15,848 nt of DNA from Stramenopiles sp. TOSAG23-3 (taxonomy: Eukaryota > Sar): NCBI GenBank assembly GCA_900128585.1, contig LT642278.1:10274-26121 (forward strand), written 5' to 3'. The notes under the pieces were generated by a model. It was not told the DNA's origin and did no database searches. It saw only the letters and a program-made list of their open reading frames with translations. Both the position numbers and the translations under genes were made by a program. Shown here piece by piece: positions 7,239 to 15,848 of the stretch (the first letter of the stretch is position 1; every line of letters begins with the position of its first letter).

Positions 7239-10200
7239 TTAAAATGGGTACTTTTCGTATTTGTATGAATCAACACCAACACCATCAGGCGGATCGCCCA
7301 ATTTCTCAAATTCAGATTTCAATTTTTTCAACAGTTTTTGAAGGGCGTTCGCGTCGGGGCCTCTTTGTTTTGCTTCTTCTATCCAGCCTTCAATTTGCTT
7401 GCAAATATAGAATTGTTTCAGTCGAAAGTGCTCTTTCACAAAAGCCTCGAATCCCGGGGGAGGATGTTGCAGCTGGCCAAGCATAGCATGCATGACTGTT
7501 GCCACCCTCAGCCGTTCATACCCACCATTTTTGCTGGTTCTTGCTGCCTCGTGGGAACTTTCTTTGCCCCATTGTTGCTCAACCCCTGGTTCATTATAGT
7601 ACGGGTACTGGCTTCCCAAAATTTGTCCCTGTACACTCACGATCACCTGCAGCACCGTGCTTTTTTTCGGAACCCAATTCTCTTGGCCAGTCGATCCACC
7701 TTGCCACGTGCCGAGCAGGCTAAGACAAACTTTGCCGCATTTGTACAGGTTGGGGTTGAAGCGAACTCGCCCTGCTCCCGTCGTCTCTAAATTGACCTTC
7801 GGAGGGACCTTGGGATAGTTAGGTGGAAAGTATACATCGAACACGAAACAGCCACTATCGTAAGGGGTGTTTGAAGGACCGGTTATCAGGACTTTCATTA
7901 CAAATGGGCGCGTTTGATCAAACCGAAGTGCGATCATTGACCCAAAGTGAATTGGCATGTCGCGCTTGAGGCTCTTTAGTTCCCGATTAACGCGCTTGTC
8001 GCGAGATTTCGACACTTTTCCAGCAATATCTGCGGTGATTTCACCAGAATAATGATGGTTGTAGACAGATCCAGCGCCTTTCATATCGGTGGATTTAAAC
8101 TGGTACCGTTTCAATTCTTCTGCGTACAAAGCCATTAAGTTTGATGCGCCATCTACGATTTCATTGCCAGATGTCTCTGTTTCGCTAGAAATTTTCTGCT
8201 CACCATCGTTATCTTTTAGCTTCACTGCCGCATCGTCATCAAGTGATTTCATTGCGCTGTCGACGGCCAAATAGGCACCTTCGAATTCTTCTCGGAGTTT
8301 TGCGTCTGGGGTTAAGCCCCTTCCGTCATATTTCTTTAACATCCAGTCCGAACCGTACAGAAGGTCTGTTATATCATTAGCCGGAGTATGGACGCGCATG
8401 GCGTCCTCATCGTCGTCCTCATCGTCATCCATATCTGCACAGAGTTCAACATTCTCTGCTAGCAATTCATGGATAGATTTAGTCAGGCCCGGTAATTTCC
8501 CACAAAGTCTAATTGTCTCAGGGCGCTGGGCTAGACCAATGACCACGCGAAGAATGGCATGGTGAAGGCTCCTGTTCGAGGCCAGGGACATGGAGCTATT
8601 GCCAAACAGGTACGAGAAAAATACCGAAAGCAGTGGTGATGCCTCCACAATATTGGAAAACAAGTCCCAGTCCACAGGTATGGCTTGGTTGGGGATTTCC
8701 AAAAATAGAGCTAGGCAATGAAGTGCATGGACTGTTGCCTTTTTCTTACGCTCGCGCTCATTTTCTTGCTTGTCGTATTCGTTCGTGCTGTTGTTGTGAC
8801 CATGGCCAAAACCTGGTTTCCACAACATTGATTTGTTACTTTCTTTGCTTTTTCCAGTCTTGCCAGTCGGACCGTTGGACGTCCCTTGGCCGCCGGTGCT
8901 TGAGTTTGAAGAAGCTGCATTTGATACCTTCCTTATTAGAACATTTACTGAATCTTTAAATGTATCGGTCCATTTGGGGTCTCGGGGACCTTCCCCTTGC
9001 AAGGTTCCGATCCTCAATAAAAGGCGAGAGATAGTGCCGCTTGAAACAGACATTGATGTGAGCTTTGGAGACACTGCATCTCCGATGCGCGCCTTGAACA
9101 TATTTGATAAAATACTCACTTGGCACGACATTGGATCTAACATATAATCTGCGGCTGAAGGAATGTCACACATGTCGACACCAAGAGCAACCAGTAGAAG
9201 CGAGACACACATAGTATGACCAGCAAAACTGTCTGCAAAGCCAGGAAGCTCGATGCTGCTTTCTAAATTTGACAACCATAGTAATAGCACTCGTCTTGAT
9301 TTCTCTTTCTCGCTATTTGTGGTCACTTTAGAATTGACAAGATCTAGCGCATTGTCATTATAGAGCGAAACTGTGCCGCTACCGGAATGGGACCTTTCAG
9401 AACGCAAAAGACGCTTTATTATACACTTTAGCACACCGCGAGATGCTATCTGCTTCAACATGGGGAATGTGTTCGCCTCTGTGGGTGCATGGGGTAAGAT
9501 AGCAAAACTGGGATTATGACCAGGAGCGCAAGTCATTTGCGGCCGAACTGCGATTCCGTTGTGAGCTGTAATGGGCCACAAGCCCCGTGCAATGGCACCA
9601 CCACTGAACCTTGAAAGAACAAAACTCTCAGATTTACTGCACGATACTAGCACTTGAGTTCCCATAAAAAAGTTTAGCATGTGAGCAGACGATCCCAACT
9701 CTTTTTTGAACATTTCTGTCAGGCGCTTTGGCCTTTTAGTAGTCATTACACTCGATATGTTTACGCGAATTTGCTTACCAATGAAAGCATCTACTTTACT
9801 TTCCATTATTAATGCTGCAACATCAAAATTTATGAAACCACCGACGTGTTGCTTGAAGTCTTGGTGTGAAGTGGCTGTAACAGAAACGCTCCCTCTACCC
9901 CGCAATTCGTTTCTAACAGACGGGTGAAGTTGAAGGCAAATAGCAAATGTGACGCAGGGTGTTTTTGCATAACCGCCCCACTGTCCATCAAACGCGTCGC
10001 AGCGACTGGTATTTTCGGAACATGTATTGGAAGCCACTGGTTTGAATTCAATATCTACTATTGTGTTCCCATTATTTTGAAGCACAAGGTCTCTAGCACG
10101 TGTTTTCGCATTTACATGAGCCGAGGGTTCACATTTCTTATACAGTTCATAGCTACGGTCTATTCCACATTTGTTCATCGCTAAATCTAGCACTAGCATG

Positions 10201-13200
10201 TCGGCAGGCAAAGTATAAAGTGGAGAATCTCGTAAAAAAGACATTTCCTTTTCGGCATAATAAATTTCGCCAGCCCGCAATGTAATGCTTTGGGGCGAGA
10301 ACCACCTTTGCAAGCTTAACCCATCGCCAAATCTCATTTTCCCTCCTTTTGCTGAAGGGGAACTTGAAAGAAGATTCGATATCGTTGCTGAATCATTTTT
10401 ATAATATAGACTCACCGCAGGATAAAATGCATTGCTAGGTAAATTGTTGAATGCAACACCTTGGTGCCTCCCGTTAAGAGCGAAACTTAGCGTCCGTTGC
10501 TCGCAGTCCAAGAAGACTGTAACAGTATCACCCTTTCCATAGCGTTCACCATATGGTTTATTGTTCACTCTTGAACCATTAAATATGTGCCCACTTGCAG
10601 CATAATAACCCCAGCTGGAAGAAGTTGCACCTATGTACGATCCGTTTGAGCCTAACATTTTGTGGGCTTTTTTAGGACCACCAGATACATTTGTGATACC
10701 AATAAAATGTTGAATGTCATGCCCAACCTTTGAACGCACTATTGATTTTACTTTTATAGTCCACTGATGTACGCCTTCAGAAAAGCACTGGTTTGCCAGT
10801 ATCGACTGGTGGGCCATACTTCCATATGACACAACTGCCGTGTCACCCCTAATGTGCAGATGTTTACCAACAGAGTCACAGTTTTGGTCCCATGAAATCG
10901 GGGCAGGACTTCCTTTGGAGACGGAATTGTTATTGTTGCTACTATTTTTAAGATCGGGAATATGCAACGTAGAATTGAAAATGCTTCTTGGTGAATGAAT
11001 TGCCACGTAAACCATTTGCTTCATTTGAACTGCTTTCACTAATAGACGGCTTAAAAATGGACCGAATGTTGTGTCCGATTCTAAAAGAGTGCTAATTACT
11101 GTAGCAACAATGCTTTGGTTTTTAACGTTCAAATTCCACGCCGCTTCTATCATCCGAAGACCTTCTTCCAAAAGAACATTGGTACTATTCGTTTTGGGGA
11201 CTATTTGCGAAAAACATCGTATCGCTTTTTCCAGAAAATATTCACCGATAAGATTTTTTCCATAGCCCGAGAGTGCCGCACCCCTAAGCATAGCTATCAT
11301 TCCTGCGCATTGCTCATGTGTTTTTACCACATCTGATGGCAATTCACTTTGTAACTGAAAATTTTCCATAAGCATCACTATCCACTTTTCAATGCGGCCG
11401 AGCAAACTAGGGTACGCCCCCAATATCATCCCGATAAGTCTATATTTGGGACCATCCCAGCACGACCCAGTAAGTTCTTCCAGCAGAGCTGGTTTGAGTC
11501 TTCCCACAATGGTGATTAAAAATCTTTGGCAGATTGTATTCATTGTGGCTAGGTCCTTATTTGCAGCCAACATGTACGCGCGTTCGAACATTCCATGAAC
11601 ATCATGGAGGAATATGCCCTCTGACCCATCCAAGGGGGTATCGTCGTAGATATAGCCAATTACTTTTGTCAAAGCCTCAATGTAGAACACTAAGGCATTT
11701 GCAAGTGATATATGTGTCATATCCGCCTGCCCATTTATCTCCAAATGTTTGTACACAAAATCCCATAGTGCACCGACGTTTGAAAACGCCAATTTACAAA
11801 CTAAATTCGCGTAAGATCTGTGCAAAGTTGGAAAATCTAAAATTCTCTTAACCAGCCGTTTTGCGACATCCACACTCTTTCTACCGACTGATAGCAACAC
11901 AATCGAGGCATGGGGGCTGTTTGGAACGTGGGGGAGCAACGCAGACATAACGTTTTCAGTCATTGGGGCAGAAGAGAGTGCAGAGCAAACACTACTGTGC
12001 GTATTACAGGAACATGCCAAAATATAAAGGCACAATTTTACCGAGGGCTTTGTGGTAATAGCTGTCGAGGGTAAAGCAGAGTTAGCATTCATGTCGGCCG
12101 TCCCGTAAATATGAATTCCTGTCAAGTTCCCTGTCGGAAGAGGAAGACCAGAACTTTCGCTCTCCAAGTCAACGTCATCACTCATTGCAGCAAAAGGTAC
12201 GTATCTGAACGATATTCGTAAAACTCTTATTGCCGTCACGCCCACAACAGCGATGGTTGCCGCACCTACATCGCGATTAGATATGTTTGTACGAGAACTA
12301 GAGTCCATATGAACTAGATTCATATAGGGGTCCATTAAAGAATCTGATTCCCAACCAAATTTTTGTTTTGATGGTCTATTGGTTCTGCCGTTTTTTGTGG
12401 AAACAAGCGTTGCCGATCCTGCACAATTTAATTGGGAACATGTCGTACCTGTTGAAACTGTAACGTACGAGGGAATAATATTTCGTGAATGCTTATCGCC
12501 GATATGCTGAACCTTCTTTGCACAGCGGACGTTTATCGAAGATACGATAACATCTTCTGGAAACAACAGGGTGACATCCCAATGAAACTGCTTGCCATGC
12601 TTCTTAAATCGAAATTCGACAACATCAGAAGGCGATATTTTAGCATCACTCATACTGCTCCGTTTTAAGAGTGACGCTAAGCGGAGCCCAGGTGTTCCAA
12701 TTGATCTTGTGCCTTGAATATCAAGGACTTGGCATCGGCTCGTTATGGGTTGTCTACCATGGGAGTAGGGCATGCGAACAACAGATTTTTGTGTGCCATC
12801 TATTCTTGGCCACTCCAGACTTGGTTTGCGGCCAACTAGCTTTTGTACATTTAGAAACGGACTCTCAAATATTGTTCGGGAGAACCAGTTTGCTGCCTCC
12901 TCTGTAGACTGAACCACTTGCATCGCTAAATTTACCAACCGGCTTGAAAAGTTAGACTCGTCTGAGATCTTTTGCAGGACTTCCATCAGCACAGCCAAAA
13001 CCGGCGATCCCTCAGGGTGCATCGCCAGTGAAAATATATTGACAACTTCTGATTCAACGAGGTCACGCAATTGATGACATAATTGGTCTGTATACATGTT
13101 TGAAGTAACCAGCCATTCTAGAATTACCTTTGCAGCGGATGGAAACCCAATATTTTGTATAATTGGCGCCGTAATTGACCGTAAAAAGTTATTGAAAACC

Positions 13201-15848
13201 GTGGGGCAAGAATCGTCCCGAGCAAGACTTATGAACCGGCTAACTAGTTTTGCTATTTCGAGTGCTGTGTTTAATTCCGATTGTGTTACAGTACATGATT
13301 TTTGTCGTTCTGCCAATAATATGTTGCTTAAGTGCGAAAGCATGTTGCCCATATAATTCGTTTTCATATTACTGCAATCATTGTAAAGCCCAAATGATTC
13401 AGTGACCACAGAAAGTAATTGACAAAGAATAGAGCTTTTGAAGCGAGACGAAACAGCAAACGTGTCCAGCACAACTTTTAGAGTACACTGTCTCAGCACT
13501 CCTTGCATATCAACAGTATTACGTGGGTTTAGATGAATTAATTTGAACAGTTGAACAAACTCGTCTGCGACTACGGCCACGAAATTCTCTTTTCCAACGA
13601 GCACCGATGCCAAAATAATAGGGTAAGATTGCAGAAATACTTGAGATTGTACCAATTCATGCAGTGTGCTAAATGCACTTAACGTCTTGCAACAGGCACT
13701 CCAAGAGAGAGCTGCATCGCAGGTTTCAAGTGGGGTTCTCCCTATCAATTCAAACAACTGTATTGATTCTCCAACAGATAATGTGAACGCGGGTTCCGTT
13801 TTGCTATTGGACCCCATCAAAATTGAGTGGTATTCTTCCCGTTCTACAACACATAGTATATCCACCACTCGGCAAATCGCGATACCTCTCAGTCTCGACA
13901 ACCGAGAATCATCACCAATTCCCAAAAGTGTCAATTCAGTAGCTATTCCACCCACGTGAGTTATATACAACGTTTGTGATCCCATTTTAAACCCCATGCG
14001 GCTACGTATCTCACGTTTTATCAAATCACAGGAAGCATTATAGGGGGTTTCGAAAGAAAATGTTTTCCCCCAACATCGTATGATCAGTAGAATAGTACCT
14101 TCAGCAGTGTAAGTTTCTGAAACAATCTCACCCATTTTTGATTCCCCGTCGTGAAACATAGTGTGTGGATTGTTCGTAGTAATTGATTTAAAGAGCCCCA
14201 AGTATTTAGTCCCTAACGACTCTAAGGTGAAAGAAATGGAAGGCACGAATCCATCAGATGTGATTTCTATGCTTTCTACATAAGCATCGACTTTGGTGGG
14301 GTTCGATTTCATAAATATTGCAGAGCAAACATTGTCGTGCTTCACTATTTGTCCAGCCAACCCAGCATTGCCTTCCGCGCACCTTATACCAATATAACAA
14401 TTTGCTTTGATCAATACAGAATGCTTCAGGGATATCGTCTGTTTCGATTCAGTGCGTAGTCTATCGACACCGATCAATTCTGTTCTTTCAACCAGTTTAT
14501 ATTTATTGTTAAATCGCTTAAATATTTGTATTTCCCAGCCTTCGCCAGAACTTGATTTGCTCAAAAGCAGCTCAATTTTGCTAAGGAACCCAGAGCGAGG
14601 CACTGGTGTCTCCAGGATACAAACATTGTATCCCGAAGGATGCGGAGATGGCGAGGCGTTATCTCTGACCTTGCCAATGACAATTGGTCCATTCTCTTCA
14701 GCAATTTGGGCTTGTTGAATTTCTTCATCCGAAACATAGATCGAAGTGTTATTGGTGATGCTCTTTTCTATCGCGATAGTAACAGAGTCCTTGGGCCCAT
14801 ATAGACTCACGGCAGGATATATTGTTTTCCCTTTAAAACAACCAGTGTAAGCAACACCCTGGTTTTCACCGTTGATAGCAAAAGATAATGTATCATTCAC
14901 CATGTCTAGGATAACAGTGACTGTATCACCCGTGCCATACTGTTTCCCATACGGCTTCGTATGAGACTGGGCGTAGCACTTCTTTGATACGGAATAGTAC
15001 CCCCAACTCTGGGTGGACTTTGATGCTCCTAGATAAGTGCTCAGTATTGAGAGTCGTTTGCTGGATGCTGAGCCAGGACCTTCGGGCCATTCTGTCACAC
15101 CAACAAAGATGTATTTTTGTGGAGAGACATTGTCGCATATAATGTTCCATGCAACAACACCATCGGAAATAGGATAATTTGCGACTCCAGTGCGAAATGT
15201 AGAAAGGGACTGCTTGTCTAAACACAATGTTTTCCCTTCATTCGAAATAGAAAAAGCGTGAAAACATTTGCGTTCCTCAAAATATATTTGGGTGGAAGAA
15301 CGCCCATTGCCAAAAACATACGCTAAGTTTAAGTTTTCTGTACACTGTGATCGTGTTATCTTCCTAAGAAAAGCAGACTTTTTGCGCAAAACATCATCGC
15401 TTGTGCTCTTAATTTCTATACATAATTCGACAGGTTTAGAGTCTTGGCAGGATTCAGACCACCCTCGTTCAATTAGGCGATCTTGATCTGCCAACACCTC
15501 GCCATTTGTTGTCAATTGCTGCAGAAAAGGGTCTATCCCAGTCAATTTTGATATCTTTTGTTTAAGATCAAATATAGTTAAGTGTGGGGACAACGTTATT
15601 ACTAGAAAAGCACTTCCCAGCTGGACTTGAACAGTAGTGCTGTTAACCGCGCTGTCCTGCCCCGCAGTAACCTCCACATCGAGTTCTGCTCGAAACGATA
15701 GCACCAAATGCAACAATCTAAGCAGGAAAGGCAAGTTGCAGTGCCGGTTTTCAGATATTGAAGTTGAGACAATATCCAATGCAACATCTTTTAGACGGGA
15801 ACGAAGGATTGAAAGGGAATTGAGATAGTCACTGTGTGTATTTTTGCT
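7239..15848 (-). CDS. Giant BIRC6/BRUCE-like E2 ubiquitin-conjugating protein with two SPRY domains (5' end truncated by window)
   Basis: At least 2869 residues in one frame, open at the right edge with no in-frame ATG there, so the N-terminus lies outside. Order of parts by position: ubiquitin-like segment (about 15638-15414); SPRY 1 (15257-14774); probable beta-sandwich (14627-14220); possible second ubiquitin-like segment (14102-13860); helical region; possible discoidin/APC10-like sandwich (12640-12090); long helical repeats (to about 11000); SPRY 2 (10905-10385); further beta-rich region; Ser/Gly/Asn linker (about 8935-8815); helical repeats; acidic run (DMDDDEDDDEDAM, near 8400-8440); pre-UBC motif YAEELKRYQFKSTDM; UBC (about 8000-7440). 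The UBC has MKVLITGPSNTPYDSGCF, VNLETTG and FNPNLYKCGKVCLSLLGTW; the catalytic Cys codon is 7725-7727. Ubiquitin is transferred through this Cys. The UBC is nearest BIRC6 rather than UBE2O, but SPRY domains are not known to me in BIRC6 and no BIR domain is visible. Cytosolic by inference. Confidence 0.85.
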   Translation of the reverse strand, partial: SKNTHSDYLNSLSILRSRLKDVALDIVSTSISENRHCNLPFLLRLLHLVLSFRAELDVEVTAGQDSAVNSTTVQVQLGSAFLVITLSPHLTIFDLKQKISKLTGIDPFLQQLTTNGEVLADQDRLIERGWSESCQDSKPVELCIEIKSTSDDVLRKKSAFLRKITRSQCTENLNLAYVFGNGRSSTQIYFEERKCFHAFSISNEGKTLCLDKQSLSTFRTGVANYPISDGVVAWNIICDNVSPQKYIFVGVTEWPEGPGSASSKRLSILSTYLGASKSTQSWGYYSVSKKCYAQSHTKPYGKQYGTGDTVTVILDMVNDTLSFAINGENQGVAYTGCFKGKTIYPAVSLYGPKDSVTIAIEKSITNNTSIYVSDEEIQQAQIAEENGPIVIGKVRDNASPSPHPSGYNVCILETPVPRSGFLSKIELLLSKSSSGEGWEIQIFKRFNNKYKLVERTELIGVDRLRTESKQTISLKHSVLIKANCYIGIRCAEGNAGLAGQIVKHDNVCSAIFMKSNPTKVDAYVESIEITSDGFVPSISFTLESLGTKYLGLFKSITTNNPHTMFHDGESKMGEIVSETYTAEGTILLIIRCWGKTFSFETPYNASCDLIKREIRSRMGFKMGSQTLYITHVGGIATELTLLGIGDDSRLSRLRGIAICRVVDILCVVEREEYHSILMGSNSKTEPAFTLSVGESIQLFELIGRTPLETCDAALSWSACCKTLSAFSTLHELVQSQVFLQSYPIILASVLVGKENFVAVVADEFVQLFKLIHLNPRNTVDMQGVLRQCTLKVVLDTFAVSSRFKSSILCQLLSVVTESFGLYNDCSNMKTNYMGNMLSHLSNILLAERQKSCTVTQSELNTALEIAKLVSRFISLARDDSCPTVFNNFLRSITAPIIQNIGFPSAAKVILEWLVTSNMYTDQLCHQLRDLVESEVVNIFSLAMHPEGSPVLAVLMEVLQKISDESNFSSRLVNLAMQVVQSTEEAANWFSRTIFESPFLNVQKLVGRKPSLEWPRIDGTQKSVVRMPYSHGRQPITSRCQVLDIQGTRSIGTPGLRLASLLKRSSMSDAKISPSDVVEFRFKKHGKQFHWDVTLLFPEDVIVSSINVRCAKKVQHIGDKHSRNIIPSYVTVSTGTTCSQLNCAGSATLVSTKNGRTNRPSKQKFGWESDSLMDPYMNLVHMDSSSRTNISNRDVGAATIAVVGVTAIRVLRISFRYVPFAAMSDDVDLESESSGLPLPTGNLTGIHIYGTADMNANSALPSTAITTKPSVKLCLYILACSCNTHSSVCSALSSAPMTENVMSALLPHVPNSPHASIVLLSVGRKSVDVAKRLVKRILDFPTLHRSYANLVCKLAFSNVGALWDFVYKHLEINGQADMTHISLANALVFYIEALTKVIGYIYDDTPLDGSEGIFLHDVHGMFERAYMLAANKDLATMNTICQRFLITIVGRLKPALLEELTGSCWDGPKYRLIGMILGAYPSLLGRIEKWIVMLMENFQLQSELPSDVVKTHEQCAGMIAMLRGAALSGYGKNLIGEYFLEKAIRCFSQIVPKTNSTNVLLEEGLRMIEAAWNLNVKNQSIVATVISTLLESDTTFGPFLSRLLVKAVQMKQMVYVAIHSPRSIFNSTLHIPDLKNSSNNNNSVSKGSPAPISWDQNCDSVGKHLHIRGDTAVVSYGSMAHQSILANQCFSEGVHQWTIKVKSIVRSKVGHDIQHFIGITNVSGGPKKAHKMLGSNGSYIGATSSSWGYYAASGHIFNGSRVNNKPYGERYGKGDTVTVFLDCEQRTLSFALNGRHQGVAFNNLPSNAFYPAVSLYYKNDSATISNLLSSSPSAKGGKMRFGDGLSLQRWFSPQSITLRAGEIYYAEKEMSFLRDSPLYTLPADMLVLDLAMNKCGIDRSYELYKKCEPSAHVNAKTRARDLVLQNNGNTIVDIEFKPVASNTCSENTSRCDAFDGQWGGYAKTPCVTFAICLQLHPSVRNELRGRGSVSVTATSHQDFKQHVGGFINFDVAALIMESKVDAFIGKQIRVNISSVMTTKRPKRLTEMFKKELGSSAHMLNFFMGTQVLVSCSKSESFVLSRFSGGAIARGLWPITAHNGIAVRPQMTCAPGHNPSFAILPHAPTEANTFPMLKQIASRGVLKCIIKRLLRSERSHSGSGTVSLYNDNALDLVNSKVTTNSEKEKSRRVLLLWLSNLESSIELPGFADSFAGHTMCVSLLLVALGVDMCDIPSAADYMLDPMSCQVSILSNMFKARIGDAVSPKLTSMSVSSGTISRLLLRIGTLQGEGPRDPKWTDTFKDSVNVLIRKVSNAASSNSSTGGQGTSNGPTGKTGKSKESNKSMLWKPGFGHGHNNSTNEYDKQENERERKKKATVHALHCLALFLEIPNQAIPVDWDLFSNIVEASPLLSVFFSYLFGNSSMSLASNRSLHHAILRVVIGLAQRPETIRLCGKLPGLTKSIHELLAENVELCADMDDDEDDDEDAMRVHTPANDITDLLYGSDWMLKKYDGRGLTPDAKLREEFEGAYLAVDSAMKSLDDDAAVKLKDNDGEQKISSETETSGNEIVDGASNLMALYAEELKRYQFKSTDMKGAGSVYNHHYSGEITADIAGKVSKSRDKRVNRELKSLKRDMPIHFGSMIALRFDQTRPFVMKVLITGPSNTPYDSGCFVFDVYFPPNYPKVPPKVNLETTGAGRVRFNPNLYKCGKVCLSLLGTWQGGSTGQENWVPKKSTVLQVIVSVQGQILGSQYPYYNEPGVEQQWGKESSHEAARTSKNGGYERLRVATVMHAMLGQLQHPPPGFEAFVKEHFRLKQFYICKQIEGWIEEAKQRGPDANALQKLLKKLKSEFEKLGDPPDGVGVDSYKYEKYPF
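7440..8000 (-). other. UBC (E2 catalytic) domain of the giant protein
   Basis: This segment encodes the E2 fold. The usual HPN motif is NPN (7749-7757), as in BIRC6 and UBE2O, and the active-site Cys codon is at 7725-7727 in GKVCLSLLGTW. The C-terminal helices (NGGYERLRVATVMHAML, PPPGFEAFVKEHF) match the extended BIRC6 UBC rather than a minimal 150-residue E2. All key residues I can judge are intact, so it is probably active. Confidence 0.9.
10385..10905 (-). other. SPRY domain 2 of the giant protein
   Basis: Encodes a SPRY/B30.2-type beta-sandwich. Diagnostic pieces are HQWTIKV, HFIGITN, SSWGYYAASG, KPYGERYGKGDTVTVFLD, TLSFALNGRHQGVAF and FYPAVSLYYKNDSATI. An Asn/Ser-rich linker (SSNNNNSVSKGSP) precedes it. 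SPRY domains bind short peptides, so this is a likely substrate or partner docking site. Confidence 0.85.
14774..15257 (-). other. SPRY domain 1 of the giant protein
   Basis: Encodes a second SPRY domain closely related to the one at 10385-10905. The pieces VVAWNIIC, YIFVGVTEW, QSWGYYSVSKK, KPYGKQYGTGDTVTVILD, TLSFAINGENQGVAY and IYPAVSLYGPKDSVTI align almost without gaps to the other copy, showing internal duplication. Confidence 0.85.
15414..15638 (-). other. Ubiquitin-like segment of the giant protein
   Basis: The pattern VQVQLGSAFLVITLSP, then TIFDLKQKISKLTGI and LQQLTTNGEVLADQDRLIE follows the beta-beta-alpha-beta order of a ubiquitin fold (compare TVxxLKxxIxxxxGIxxxxQxLxxxGxxLxD). There is no diglycine end, so it would be an integral ubiquitin-like domain, not a processed modifier. 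Confidence 0.65.

Noticed and set aside
7239-15848. BIR domain in the giant E2
   Set aside because: I found no C-x2-C-x16-H-x6-C pattern in the part present. It could lie beyond the window edge.

Overview
This is a nuclear genomic window from a eukaryote, most likely a flagellated, intron-poor protist. Four protein genes are uninterrupted by introns across 0.9 to 8.6 kb. One encodes a motile-cilium ruler protein (CCDC39), one a mitochondrial carrier of the SLC25A11 type, and one a giant ubiquitin-conjugating (E2) enzyme whose catalytic end resembles BIRC6/BRUCE. Coding DNA has a balanced base composition, while the spacers are AT-rich and full of purine or pyrimidine runs and microsatellites. 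A stramenopile such as a labyrinthulomycete would fit, but the lineage is a guess; only 'flagellated eukaryote' is well supported.

Layout from left to right: an F-box/leucine-rich-repeat gene on the minus strand (202-1257), built from 84-bp tandem repeats; a 976-bp low-complexity spacer; the CCDC39 gene on the minus strand (2234-5017); a 1157-bp divergent spacer acting as the shared upstream region of two genes; the carrier gene on the plus strand (6175-7092); a 146-bp convergent spacer; and the giant E2 gene on the minus strand (7239 to the right edge, 5' end outside the window).

The four genes do not form a pathway. CCDC39 sets the 96-nm axonemal repeat, the carrier exchanges 2-oxoglutarate and malate across the mitochondrial inner membrane, and the F-box/LRR protein and the giant E2 could both act in ubiquitin signalling, without evidence that they act together. 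The most unusual item is the giant E2. It has a ubiquitin-like segment, two clearly duplicated SPRY domains about 4 kb apart, probable beta-sandwich and helical-repeat regions, an acidic/low-complexity linker region and a C-terminal BIRC6-type UBC domain with an intact catalytic cysteine. No BIR domain is visible in the part present.

Family comparisons are from recognition and memory, not from database searches. Three of the longest open frames begin at non-ATG codons if read to their maximum. I moved the CCDC39 and carrier starts to the first good in-frame ATG, and I extended the giant gene to the window edge because its frame stays open there.
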